Assembly (NCBI GenBank): GCA_903896595.1
Contig: CAITYL010000231.1
Location: 1-32,622, forward strand
Source of the DNA: an uncultured Lentisphaerota bacterium
Lineage (GTDB): Bacteria > Verrucomicrobiota > Lentisphaeria > Oligosphaerales > CAITYL01
DNA length: 32,622 bases
Direction of reading: 5' to 3'
The position numbers and the translations under genes were made by a program. The notes below the pieces were generated by a model. It ran no database searches, was not told where the DNA came from, and was given only the letters and a program-made list of their open reading frames with translations. Shown piece by piece: positions 14,706 through 22,867 of the stretch (positions are counted from its first letter, which is position 1; every line of letters begins with the position of its first letter).

Positions 14706-15533
14706 TCAGGTGACGCCAAATAATGCCTCGGCCAGGCGGACGAACTGGGCGGGGGAGAGGGCCTCGGCGCGGGTGTCGGGCGTGCCGCCGGCGGCCTTGA
14801 TGGCGGCGGCCACGGCGTCGGCGGGAAAGCGCGTCGCCAGCAGCTTGGCGAACTGCTTGCGGCGCTGGCCGAAACCGAGCCGCGCCAGCTCCCGGCAACG
14901 GTTGCGCAGTTCGAGCGGCGGCGCGTTCGGACGCCGGGTGAACTGGACGAACGCCGATTCCACTTCCGGCGGCGGAAAGAACACGGCCGGCGAGACCCGG
15001 CGCCGGATCTGCACGGCATAAAGAAGCTGAAGTTGCACGGTCGGCGCCCCATACGCTTTGGTGCCCGGTTTGGCGGCCAGGCGGTCCGCCATTTCCTTCT
15101 GCAACAGCACGAAACATTCCGTGGGTGGATTGACCGCCGCCGCCAGCCGGGTGAGCACGGTGGTGCTGACGGCATAGGGCAGGTTGGCGATGCAGCGATA
15201 GGGGCCGGAGCCCATCAGGGCGTCAAAGTCGATGTCACAGGCATCACCCTCGATCAGGCGGAAGCTGGTCATGTTGGCCAGGGCGTCGCGTAGGTAGGCG
15301 GCGAAGCGGTGGTCCAGTTCGATCGAGGTCAGCTTGACCCCCGTGGCCAGCAGCGGCCGGGTGAGGATACCGGGGCCGGGCCCGATCTCGAGGATGGTTT
15401 CGCCGGCCTGCGGCGCCGCGTCCCGCACCAGGCTGGCCAGCAGATTGGGATCCACCAAAAAATTCTGGCCCAGGCGGCGGCTCGGGTGCAGCCCCAGGCT
15501 TTCCAGCAACGGCATCAGTTCGGTCTTGGTCAT
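14706..15533 (-). CDS. rsmA: 16S rRNA (A1518/A1519) dimethyltransferase
   Basis: A 275-residue SAM-dependent enzyme (KsgA) that dimethylates two adenines in the last helix of 16S rRNA and checks late 30S assembly. The start is the ATG at 15533 (MTKTELMPLLESLGL); the open frame runs further but into repeat B. Motif I EIGPGPG is at 49-55, the second SAM contact IELD at 71-74, the catalytic motif IV NLPY at 117-120, and the C-terminal domain starts after FFPPPEVESAFVQF. The opening HPSRRLGQNFLVDPN is diagnostic. It is monocistronic. Confidence 0.96.
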   Translation of the reverse strand: MTKTELMPLLESLGLHPSRRLGQNFLVDPNLLASLVRDAAPQAGETILEIGPGPGILTRPLLATGVKLTSIELDHRFAAYLRDALANMTSFRLIEGDACDIDFDALMGSGPYRCIANLPYAVSTTVLTRLAAAVNPPTECFVLLQKEMADRLAAKPGTKAYGAPTVQLQLLYAVQIRRRVSPAVFFPPPEVESAFVQFTRRPNAPPLELRNRCRELARLGFGQRRKQFAKLLATRFPADAVAAAIKAAGGTPDTRAEALSPAQFVRLAEALFGVT

Positions 15534-15616
15534 GCCCCGCAATATACCGCTGTTCCCGCGGGTTCCGCAGGAAAAAAGCAGAAAGCTGACGAGAACGGTT
15601 GTATGGACAATGTTGG

Positions 15617-15811
15617 GGCCACCCTTTTGAAAAAGGGTGCTCCCCAAACCCCTTCCCAAAACTTTTGTAAGTTTTTGCGGATTCCGCAGGCAACCTCATC
15701 TGTCCCAATCGTGGTCGGTCGCACGAAGGCTGCCTGCGGAATCCGCAAAAGGCACAAACAGGTTTGACGGAGGGCTTGGGAACCGCCTTTCCTCAAAAGG
15801 GGGTTCCCAAC
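15617..15811 (+). repeat. Dispersed double-hairpin repeat, copy B
   Basis: The longer of two copies (see 9545-9709). It has the GGCCACCCTTTT leader, a 30-nt segment absent from copy A, the left arm TTTGCGGATTCCGCAGGC (15674-15691), a 40-nt spacer, the right arm (15732-15749), the AGGCACAAACAGGTTTGACG stretch and the TTGGGAACC / GGTTCCCAA hairpin. It is followed 21 nt later by the second copy of the CCGAGGACGG repeat. It begins 83 nt upstream of the rsmA start. Confidence 0.85.
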
Positions 15812-15832
15812 CGACACACGTGTCATGCACCC

Positions 15833-15876
15833 CCGAGGACGGACGGCTCCCGGTTATGGGGAAGTCGGGTTACATT
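15833..15876 (+). repeat. 44-nt dispersed intergenic repeat, copy 2
   Basis: Second copy of the block at 83-127, with 27 of the first 28 positions identical and a diverged tail ending GGGTTACATT. It follows repeat B directly and precedes the lipoprotein gene by 64 nt. Confidence 0.7.
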
Positions 15877-15939
15877 GGCGTCATCGTGGATTGGCCACGG
15901 AAATCATGAGTCGGAAATGGCGGAGCGGGAGAAATATCC

Positions 15940-16302
15940 ATGAAGCTTAAATATCCACGTTTGGCGGGCCTTGTTGTGGGGTTGGCTCTGGCGGGAGCGG
16001 CCGTCGTCCTGGGCGGCTGTCACGGCATTCCGCAGGGGACCGCGCCCGCCATCACAACAGCGGGTACGGCAGCGGGTGCGGTCACCCTGGAGGCGACCGG
16101 TGCCGGCCTGGTCAAAGCCGATGCGCGGAAGACCTCGTTTAAGATTGAGTGCGCGCGGTGTGGCGACGAATCGGAGGTGATCACGATTGACACGCCCGTT
16201 CCTGGCAAACCATATACCCTCGACTGGGGCTGCCCGCAGTGCGGGCACCAGCAGAAGATCATCATCCGTGCGGTATCTGCCAACCCTCTGCTCGCCAAGT
16301 AA
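15940..16302 (+). CDS. Small lipoprotein with zinc-ribbon-like CxxC pairs
   Basis: A 120-residue protein. The first 27 residues are a lipoprotein signal: basic start, hydrophobic run GLVVGLALAGAAVV, and lipobox LGGC with Cys27 as the acylated residue. A low-complexity Ala/Thr/Gly linker follows. The C-terminal half has two CxxC pairs, CARCGDE and CPQCGHQ, about 25 residues apart, like a zinc ribbon. No family is recognised. A GGGAG ribosome site precedes the ATG. It is followed by the SanA-type and LD-carboxypeptidase genes on the same strand, which suggests an envelope role. Confidence 0.75.
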   Translation: MKLKYPRLAGLVVGLALAGAAVVLGGCHGIPQGTAPAITTAGTAAGAVTLEATGAGLVKADARKTSFKIECARCGDESEVITIDTPVPGKPYTLDWGCPQCGHQQKIIIRAVSANPLLAK

Positions 16303-16356
16303 GACCGGCGGCAAACTGGCCTGCGGCAAGCGATGAACGCTAATTGGAGTGCGGCA

Positions 16357-17061
16357 ATGCCATTGTTTCGCCTTGGGAACAAGTTGTGGGGGACCGGTCT
16401 TTGCCGGTGGCGGCCACCGGCCTGGCCAGGCCGGAAATGGACGTGTTTTTTGGGCGTCGTGGCGGTGCTGGCGGTGGCCGGCGTCTGGCTGGCCAACCGC
16501 ACGATTGACCGGGACACCGGCGGACTGGTTTATGCCGATGCCAGCACCATCCCGCACAACAAGGTGGGTTTGCTTTTGGGAACCTCAAAAACGCTCGGCT
16601 CCGGCCTGCCCAACCAGTATTTTCTCAACCGAATCAAGGCGGCCCTCGAGTTGTTTCACGCCGGAAAAATCGACTTCATTGTGATCAGCGGCGACAACCA
16701 CAAGAAGGGCTATAACGAACCGCTCGACATGAAGGAAGCCTTGTTGGCGCTGGGGATACCCGAAAACAAAATCGTGTTGGATTATGCCGGATTCCGCACC
16801 TATGACTCCATCGTCCGATTAAACAAGATTTTCGGGCAGGCGCAGTTCACTGTCATCTCGCAGGAGTTCCACAATCGGCGCGCCGTCTACATTGCCAGAC
16901 GCCTGGGGCTGCGGGCGGTTGGGTTCAATGCCGTGGATGTCGACCGGTATCACGGGTTTAAAACCCAAACGCGGGAAAAATTGGCGCGCGTCAAGATGTT
17001 TGCGGACCTGATGGTTAACAAGCAGCCGAAGTTCCTGGGGCAACCCATTGAGATCAGGTGA
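16357..17061 (+). CDS. SanA/YdcF-family (DUF218) envelope protein
   Basis: A 234-residue protein. Residues 28-46 (TCFLGVVAVLAVAGVWLAN) form a single N-terminal membrane anchor; the rest faces outward. The DUF218 core is seen in VGLLLGTSK, DFIVISGDN, DMKEALLALGIPENKIVLDYAGFRTYDSIVR and VISQEFHNRRAVYIARRLG, and the end FADLMVNKQPKFLGQPIEI is typical of the SanA branch, linked in E. coli to vancomycin exclusion at high temperature. The ATG at 16357 has GGAG 7 nt upstream; the ATG at 16333 is possible but weaker. The next gene may begin at a GTG overlapping this stop. Confidence 0.9.
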   Translation: MPLFRLGNKLWGTGLCRWRPPAWPGRKWTCFLGVVAVLAVAGVWLANRTIDRDTGGLVYADASTIPHNKVGLLLGTSKTLGSGLPNQYFLNRIKAALELFHAGKIDFIVISGDNHKKGYNEPLDMKEALLALGIPENKIVLDYAGFRTYDSIVRLNKIFGQAQFTVISQEFHNRRAVYIARRLGLRAVGFNAVDVDRYHGFKTQTREKLARVKMFADLMVNKQPKFLGQPIEIR

Positions 17062-17096
17062 AATCCCCTTCCCGCGGGTTATACTTTGCTTCATTT

Positions 17097-18032
17097 ATGA
17101 ACAACTTGGCGTTACCCAATCCGTTTCCCGCCTCTTTTCACCGCATTGGGCTGGCGACGCCGGCGCGGCCGGCCGCGCCGGAACGTCTGGCCCTTGGCCG
17201 GCGGCAGTTGGCGGAATGGGGCTTGGAAGGGATCGAAGCGGTGGTGTCTGAGCCGCCGGCGCGTTACTTCAGCACCACGGATGCGGTGCGGACCCGGGCT
17301 TTCAACGCGTTGTTGAACACGGCCGGGCTGGACGCCATTTGGGCCATTCGCGGCGGGTATGGGAGCGCGCGCATTCTGGAACTGCTTGACTGGGAAGCCT
17401 GGCGCCGCAACCCGTTGCCACTGATAGGGTACAGCGACGTTTCGGCCCTGCATTTGGCGGCATTCAGCCAGTGCATCCGCACCGGCCTGGCTGGCCCCAT
17501 GCTGGCCGTCGAGTTTGGCCAGCTGCCCGCCAGTCCCGAAGCCGCCGCCGCGCTGGCCTTTACCACCCGCTCCTTTGCCGAGGCCTGGCAGCCGCGCGAC
17601 GCTGTTTCCCTGCCGCCCGGCACCCGCTTGAACGTGCTCAAGCCGGGTGTGGCCACCGGGCCCGTGGTACCCGCCAATCTGGCCTTGTTGGCCTCGCTCC
17701 TGGGTACGCCGTGGATGCCCGATCTCACCGGCTGCATCCTGGTGGTCGAAGACATCAACGAGGCGGCTTATCGCATTGACCGCAATCTCAACCAGTTGCG
17801 CCAGGCCGAGGTGCTTTCCCGGCTGGCCGGCCTGGTGTATGCCGACTTTGCCCAGGTCGAGGACGGCGAATGGCTGCCGGAGATCCTGGCCGAGTTCGCC
17901 CAAGTCGTGCGCGGCCCCGTGGTGGCGGGGTTGCCGCACGGCCACTGCCTGCCCGCCGTCACCATTCCGGTCGGCCGCCCGGCCCGCCTGGACGCCCGCC
18001 CCGGCAGCGGCGAACTCACCCTGTCCTGGTAA
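17097..18032 (+). CDS. ldcA: LD-carboxypeptidase (murein tetrapeptide carboxypeptidase, S66)
   Basis: A 311-residue serine peptidase that trims the terminal D-Ala from murein tetrapeptides during recycling. The S66 triad can be placed: Ser in GYSDVSALHLA, Glu in VVEDINEAAYRIDRNL, and His in GLPHGHCLPAVTIPVG. The motif AIRGGYGSARIL is also typical. No signal peptide is seen, so it is cytoplasmic. The ATG at 17097 fits the family start (PFPASFHRIGLATPA); a GTG at 17058 overlapping the previous stop (GTGA) would add 13 residues and imply coupling. Confidence 0.92.
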   Translation: MNNLALPNPFPASFHRIGLATPARPAAPERLALGRRQLAEWGLEGIEAVVSEPPARYFSTTDAVRTRAFNALLNTAGLDAIWAIRGGYGSARILELLDWEAWRRNPLPLIGYSDVSALHLAAFSQCIRTGLAGPMLAVEFGQLPASPEAAAALAFTTRSFAEAWQPRDAVSLPPGTRLNVLKPGVATGPVVPANLALLASLLGTPWMPDLTGCILVVEDINEAAYRIDRNLNQLRQAEVLSRLAGLVYADFAQVEDGEWLPEILAEFAQVVRGPVVAGLPHGHCLPAVTIPVGRPARLDARPGSGELTLSW

Positions 18033-18328
18033 AGAGTTCACTGCTCTTGGAAGACCGCCCCCTTCGATATTCAAAATTCAGCATTCAATAGTCGACGTTT
18101 GCATCGGCTTTGATGTAGCATAGGGCTTGCAGCCCGCCCAATCGGGACGTGGCGGCTCAAAGAGCGCGATGCAATCGCTTTGCCACATCGGCCACAAAAT
18201 TCACCTCGCGCGTCCGGTGAGGACGACGGCGGGCCGGGTGCGGGTGGAGCGCAGCAGGCGGCGTTCGATTTTCCGCAAGAACACAAGTTTCAACTTGTCA
18301 TTCAGTCGCCCAGATGTAAAGTACGGTT
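18033..18328. other. Noncoding gap with short repeat sequences
   Basis: Nearly 300 nt without a credible gene. It holds a TTCAAAATTCAGCATTCAAT-like tract, a small hairpin GCGATGCAATCGC near 18167, and the first copy of a 24-bp repeat at 18246. ORFs here are short and show no protein-like composition. Confidence 0.6.
18246..18269 (+). repeat. 24-bp direct repeat, left of ATPase
   Basis: An exact 24-bp sequence beginning GGAGCGCAGCAGGCGGCGTT recurs at 19500-19523 in the same orientation. The two copies bracket the AAA+ ATPase gene at 83 nt upstream and 44 nt downstream. It may be a dispersed repeat or a footprint of insertion. Confidence 0.8.
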
Positions 18329-19456
18329 ATGATTAGGCGAACTTTCTGGCTCAATCAAATCCATGAGCTCTGGCGGCAGAAACCGCTGGTGTGGCTCTCC
18401 GGTGTGCGCCGGTCGGGCAAGACCTCCATTTGCCGTCAGATTCCGGAAGGTCGGTACTTCAATTGCGACCTGCCCTCGGTCCAACGGCAACTGGCTGATC
18501 CGGAGGCGTTCTTCATTCAGCAGGGGAAAGCGGCGACGCTGCTGCTCGACGAGGTTCACCGGATTGACGATCCGGCGCTGGCGCTGAAAATCGCGGCGGA
18601 CGAGTTTCCGGGACTGCGGATATTGGCCACGGGGTCCTCGACCCTGCAGGCGACCAGCAAGTTCCGCGACTCCCTCACCGACCGCAAGCGGACGCTCCAT
18701 CTGCCGCCGGTGCTGTGGCGTGAATGCCTGACCAGCTTCGCTCAGCCCGAGTTGGACCGGCGTCTGCTGCATGGCGGGTTGCCGGGCGCGTTGCTGGCGG
18801 ATGCGCTTGACCCGGCCTTTTTTGCAGATTGGATGGACAGTTTTTATGCACGGGACATCCTGGAATTGTTCGGGGTGCGGAACCGTACCGCCTTCATGGC
18901 GCTGCTTAAGCTCATCGGCCTGCGTAACGGCGGGTTGCTGGACATTACCGACCTGGGCAAGGAGGCGGGGATCAGCCGCCCGACCGTCATGTCCCATCTT
19001 GACGCCATGGAAATCGCCCATGCGCTCATCCGGGTTCCTCCGTTCCATGGCGGCGGGCACCGTGAAATTGTTCAGCGGCCCCGCATCTTTCTGTTCGACA
19101 CCGGGCTAGTGGCGCATATTCGGGGGTGGGAGCGGATCCGCGAAGATGACCGCGGACTGCTGTGGGAAAACCTGGTGCTGGACGAACTCCGGGCGAGCCG
19201 TCCGCCGGACACGGTGCATTATTGGCGCGACAAAAGCCAGCGGGAAGTTGACTTTGTCATCCAGCGGCCGGAAGGACGAGTGGATGCAATTGAGGCCAAA
19301 ATTAACCCGGACGCGTTTGATGCCGCCAACCTGACCGCGTTCCGCCAACTCTACCCCACCGGCAAAAACTTCCTCTTCTGCCCCTTTGTCAAAACACCGT
19401 ACACGCTCACGAAAAACGGCCTGTTGATTGAGGTTCGCGCGACGGCCCAAGACTGA
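18329..19456 (+). CDS. AAA+ ATPase with DUF4143 C-terminal domain
   Basis: A 375-residue protein of the large AAA-14/DUF4143 ATPase family, of unknown role and often patchily distributed. Walker A is GVRRSGKT (about residues 24-31), Walker B is TLLLDEVHR (72-80), and sensor 1 is ILATGSS (98-104). The middle has a winged-helix-like DITDLGKEAGISRPTVMSHLDAMEIAHAL. The C-terminal DUF4143 part, ENLVLDELRA...VHYWRDKSQREVDFVI...AIEAKIN, resembles PD-(D/E)xK nucleases: D in REVDFVI and E-x-K in EAK. It stands alone between two 24-bp direct repeats, which suggests transfer as a unit. Confidence 0.92.
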   Translation: MIRRTFWLNQIHELWRQKPLVWLSGVRRSGKTSICRQIPEGRYFNCDLPSVQRQLADPEAFFIQQGKAATLLLDEVHRIDDPALALKIAADEFPGLRILATGSSTLQATSKFRDSLTDRKRTLHLPPVLWRECLTSFAQPELDRRLLHGGLPGALLADALDPAFFADWMDSFYARDILELFGVRNRTAFMALLKLIGLRNGGLLDITDLGKEAGISRPTVMSHLDAMEIAHALIRVPPFHGGGHREIVQRPRIFLFDTGLVAHIRGWERIREDDRGLLWENLVLDELRASRPPDTVHYWRDKSQREVDFVIQRPEGRVDAIEAKINPDAFDAANLTAFRQLYPTGKNFLFCPFVKTPYTLTKNGLLIEVRATAQD

Positions 19457-19499
19457 TCGGAATTCGGATAACGGCCCGGCCCGGAAGCCGTTCGGGGGC

Positions 19500-19523
19500 G
19501 GAGCGCAGCAGGCGGCGTTCGAT
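19500..19523 (+). repeat. 24-bp direct repeat, right of ATPase
   Basis: Exact second copy of the sequence at 18246-18269, 44 nt after the ATPase stop codon and in the same orientation. Confidence 0.8.
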
Positions 19524-19665
19524 GTCGCGCGGGATTCACATCTGCCAAAGATGCGATCAGATCGAATAAATTGAACAAGTGTTGGCGTATGTTGAAAATG
19601 TACCACCGTCGCCGCTGAATGCCACGCTGCCCGCCGAAGCGCGACGGCTGATTGAAGGCGGGGCA

Positions 19666-20418
19666 CTATTCCCATTGTCGGCCTTGGCCATCATTCCAGC
19701 CGCGCCACTGCATGGTGACGAAATAGAGGTAATAGAGGCTGTCGTAAGGCTGCAACAAGCCGTCCGCTCCCCAGGTATCCAGTGCCTTGAGGTTCGCGAG
19801 AACTAGTTGGTTGCCGTCAAAACCCAACATGTTCATGTTCGATTTTCCGAAGACTATGCCGCCGTTGCCACCGTGGTTCAGCCGGGTCGCCGCGCCGTTA
19901 CTGGGCCAGGCGGCCGCGCTGATGCGGCAGCACAGGATCGGAATGCCGATGTCCGTACCCTTCCAATCGGTATAGGTGCGCCCGATGTTCAGCCCTGGTC
20001 GGCCCAAAATGACAGGTTTCACGCTGTCCTGATAGACGTAGGAGGTCGAAAACGTGGTGCCACCGGCCAGCACGACGCTGTCCTCGTCTTCCTTGGTCGC
20101 TCCGGCGCATTTGAAGGCCGCCTGGGAATCGACGTAGGTGGGATAAAGCAGGGCCAGGGAGGCGGTGACGGAGACGCTGGCGTTGGCGGCGGTCGGCAGG
20201 AAACCGTTGTAGTCGTCGGCATAGGTGAGCAAGCCCAGTTGCAACCCCCGGACCGTTCCCAGGCACACGGTCTGCCTGGCGGTGGCCCGGGCGTTTTGCA
20301 GCGACGGCAACAGCATGGCCGCCAAAATGGCGATGATGGCAATCACCACCAGCAGCTCGATCAGGGTGAAATGGCGTGAAACGATGCTGGATCGGGCGAT
20401 GTCGCGTTGGCGTTTCAT
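19666..20418 (-). CDS. Type II secretion-type pseudopilin (prepilin N-methylation motif)
   Basis: A 250-residue pseudopilin-like protein. A 16-residue basic leader ends at SRH, followed by the processing motif FTLIELLVVIAIIAILAAML; cleavage would fall between H16 and F17, and Glu at mature position 5 is kept. The conserved stretch ARQTVCLGTVRGLQLGLLTYADDYNGFLP is characteristic of the greatly expanded pseudopilin family of PVC bacteria, often next to glycoside hydrolases. The C-terminal region (to MQWRGWNDGQGRQWE) is variable. It is the last gene of the LacI cassette, 100 nt after the TIM-barrel protein gene. No ribosome site lies directly before the ATG; translation seems to be coupled to a 9-aa leader ORF. 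Confidence 0.9.
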   Translation of the reverse strand: MKRQRDIARSSIVSRHFTLIELLVVIAIIAILAAMLLPSLQNARATARQTVCLGTVRGLQLGLLTYADDYNGFLPTAANASVSVTASLALLYPTYVDSQAAFKCAGATKEDEDSVVLAGGTTFSTSYVYQDSVKPVILGRPGLNIGRTYTDWKGTDIGIPILCCRISAAAWPSNGAATRLNHGGNGGIVFGKSNMNMLGFDGNQLVLANLKALDTWGADGLLQPYDSLYYLYFVTMQWRGWNDGQGRQWE

Positions 20419-20444
20419 GGCGTTTTAAAGCCCAATTGACTCAT
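20415..20444 (-). CDS. 9-aa leader peptide coupled to the pseudopilin
   Basis: A mini-ORF MSQLGFKTP with a near-perfect ribosome site AGGAGGT (20451-20457) 6 nt upstream. Its TGA stop overlaps the pseudopilin ATG (ATGA). An in-frame stop lies just upstream of the pseudopilin ATG, so the pseudopilin cannot start further upstream to use this ribosome site directly. The leader would deliver ribosomes to the pseudopilin by termination-reinitiation. Confidence 0.5.
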   Translation of the reverse strand: MSQLGFKTP

Positions 20445-20518
20445 CACGGAACCTCCTGTCCTGCTATTTGCGGCTGCATCGGTGTTGATTGCGCCGTGCT
20501 TTTAGAACCATGCCACGT

Positions 20519-22759
20519 TCAATGCAGAGTCAATATTGCGACCTTAAGAGCTTTTAGATTGTTGTGTAACTGGACCAGTTGGGTGGTATTTGAGAAGTCA
20601 CCGGTCTTCCAACAATTTCTTAGGCGGTAATACTCGCGGCTGTATTCGCGGATGCGGTCGTAGCGTTTGATCCATTCGGGGTCACTGCTGCCGGCCAGTA
20701 TCTCGGTTTGGGCCTTTATGCCGGAATGGATCGAGCCGAAATCGGCTCGGATCATCTCCAGGGTATTCCGCTGGAGCAAATACGTGTTGTTGCTGGCGGC
20801 AATGTCTTCACACTTCGCGACAGCCAAGCTGGCGCTCTTTTCGGCGGCATCCAGCTTGCCTGCCGCGACTTCATTCTTCGCATTCGCGAGCAGTTGATCC
20901 AATGAAGCCGTGTCCAGCTTGGCTTCTCGGAGAGAGCGGGAATCCTGCTCGCTCAGTTCTAGCTCGGCAGCGATTTTCCGTTGCCGAATCTGAGAGCGGA
21001 TCCTTTCCCAGGATTTCTCATCCGCTGCCAGATAGATCGCGCCATCGCCGGCTTCCAGCTTCACGGTTAATTTAGACTGGTTATCCAGTTTTAGTGGCTT
21101 TAGGGCAATCAGGTCGTAGACTTGTTGGCCACTGGCCGCCTTGAGCTGGATATTGCCCTCGTATTGGCGTTTCAAGGACTTATTGGCCGTCACATAAACC
21201 GTTCCGAATGGGGATGCAAAACTGCTGAAAACCAAACCGGTTTTACGGTATTCCGCGCTGTCTATATCCGTCTCGGCGGTTGTTTCTTTTGAGCCCATGA
21301 TTGACGGCATAATCGGGATGACATCCCGGCCGAGTCGCGCCATTTCCCGGTATGTCGGGTTGTCGTTGAACCAGGGGTCTATAGGAGTATCATCGAATAT
21401 TTCGGAGTCGGCTCTGACTACTTTGGGGGCAAGATAGGAACAGGAATCATTGTAAATAAAAAACACCATTCCATCGACACCTGCGGCAATGGAGTTGAAC
21501 ACTTCAAGACGAATCTCCTCCGGTGTCGGGTATCGCATGGATCCTCTATCTCCATAACACTGAGGAAGAAACCAGACTTTTTGGCCGGCAACATATCGTT
21601 TGGCCACTCTGATTGCATCCGCATGATGAAGGACGCTGCTCGCTTCGAATGAGCCCTTTAGTATGGAATAGATATTAATCATGGCTACTTCGGAATAAGG
21701 CCCCAGTTGGGCGATGGTTTCAGGATTGTTAAAGGCGCTGACAACCGGATGTTGCTTATCATAACTGCTGATCGCCAGTTTGTTTCCCAGCCAGGCTTTA
21801 TAATCGGAAGGTTCATCCGGACCATACCAGGCAAGCAGTCCGCTATTTACGGAGGCTTTCTTGACAATCGCAGCTTCCTTGGTGGTATCGGCCTGATGGT
21901 AAAACTGGGCTCCGCAGAACAGCGTTTCCATCAAATGCATATCATACTTGCTGCACAGGTCGAGTCTGAAGTCGAGGTCGGCATCATCGCAGAAATTACA
22001 GAATACATTCATATAGTGATGCTTGAGATCTCGGACAGATTCATCGTAGCGTTCCTGTTTGCTTTGGCCAAATATTTGAGCGTTTTGGGCGCCAGCGCCT
22101 GCCTGGTAGATGAAGCCGTATGGAAAGACTTTGTCCACTATCTCATATTTCCGGGGTTTATAAACACCCGCAGATAACGATAACGGCTCCTCGGCAGGGA
22201 GTTCCTTGACCTTCGCGCCGGCATCCAAAACCTCAAAATCACTAACCCAGACTTCGGGTCCACCGGTCGCAATTTGAACACTTGCGAGCAGATCGCCGAC
22301 CAGTCCGTCTTTGGGCACCCCGTCCTTGCCGAAACGCTTGAATAAAGCCTTGCCCAGATATTTCTGAACCGTAAACCACGCGCCTGAACTGGGCGCCATA
22401 AAAGACAGATAATACTGGGCTTCCTCGGTCTTGTTCCCGATATTCAGAGCATTACGTCCCTGGCCGCATTTCAACCTGAACCGGACAATGGTATTTTCGC
22501 TGACAGGTATCGGCTGGGAGAAATTGATAACCGGCGTATTCCATCCGTCCGCTACGGTATACTTCAAGGCCGGACGTCCCTCGCCGCCATCGGCCACATA
22601 TTCAATGGCCTGGGGCGTCATCGACCAACCGGTCCACAGCGCCCGGTCGGCATCCAAAAAACTGCTTTTGTATAAAGACCTATCACCGGCAATAGTGCTG
22701 GTTGCACCGGCTAATATGAAGATTAAAACCGCAGCCGTTTGATTGATTTTTAAACGCAT
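20519..22759 (-). CDS. Secreted TIM-barrel protein, probable glycoside hydrolase
   Basis: A 746-residue exported protein with a signal peptide (MRLKINQTAAVLIFILAGAT, cut near TIAG-D). Residues 30-175 look like a beta-sandwich carbohydrate-binding region (NTIVRFRLKCGQGRNALNIG, EVWVSDFEVLDA). Residues 205-500 fit a (beta/alpha)8 barrel with GLLAWYGPDEPSDYKAW near residue 316, where D315 or E316 is a plausible catalytic acid, and DGMVFFIYNDS on a later strand. A beta domain and an Ala/Lys/Glu-rich helical tail follow. I cannot name the family. It lies between a PEP-CTERM gene and a pseudopilin gene. Base composition is clearly more AT-rich than the ribosomal genes, consistent with acquisition by transfer. 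Confidence 0.7.
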   Translation of the reverse strand: MRLKINQTAAVLIFILAGATSTIAGDRSLYKSSFLDADRALWTGWSMTPQAIEYVADGGEGRPALKYTVADGWNTPVINFSQPIPVSENTIVRFRLKCGQGRNALNIGNKTEEAQYYLSFMAPSSGAWFTVQKYLGKALFKRFGKDGVPKDGLVGDLLASVQIATGGPEVWVSDFEVLDAGAKVKELPAEEPLSLSAGVYKPRKYEIVDKVFPYGFIYQAGAGAQNAQIFGQSKQERYDESVRDLKHHYMNVFCNFCDDADLDFRLDLCSKYDMHLMETLFCGAQFYHQADTTKEAAIVKKASVNSGLLAWYGPDEPSDYKAWLGNKLAISSYDKQHPVVSAFNNPETIAQLGPYSEVAMINIYSILKGSFEASSVLHHADAIRVAKRYVAGQKVWFLPQCYGDRGSMRYPTPEEIRLEVFNSIAAGVDGMVFFIYNDSCSYLAPKVVRADSEIFDDTPIDPWFNDNPTYREMARLGRDVIPIMPSIMGSKETTAETDIDSAEYRKTGLVFSSFASPFGTVYVTANKSLKRQYEGNIQLKAASGQQVYDLIALKPLKLDNQSKLTVKLEAGDGAIYLAADEKSWERIRSQIRQRKIAAELELSEQDSRSLREAKLDTASLDQLLANAKNEVAAGKLDAAEKSASLAVAKCEDIAASNNTYLLQRNTLEMIRADFGSIHSGIKAQTEILAGSSDPEWIKRYDRIREYSREYYRLRNCWKTGDFSNTTQLVQLHNNLKALKVAILTLH

Positions 22760-22867
22760 TATTCTTTCCCCTAACTGATAGGAATGTTGATTTCACGGGG
22801 CCGGATCAAGCGGCCCCAGCGTCACAAAAAAGACACGACGCCTCGTTTTTACCCACTCCGCCTATCT

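Noticed and set aside
17112..18074. Minus-strand 320-codon frame over the LD-carboxypeptidase
   Set aside because: The S66 triad is clear on the plus strand; the minus frame is low-complexity Gly/Gln/Arg.
19579..19806. 75-codon plus-strand frame near the pseudopilin end
   Set aside because: Mostly antisense to the pseudopilin, with no supporting ribosome site.
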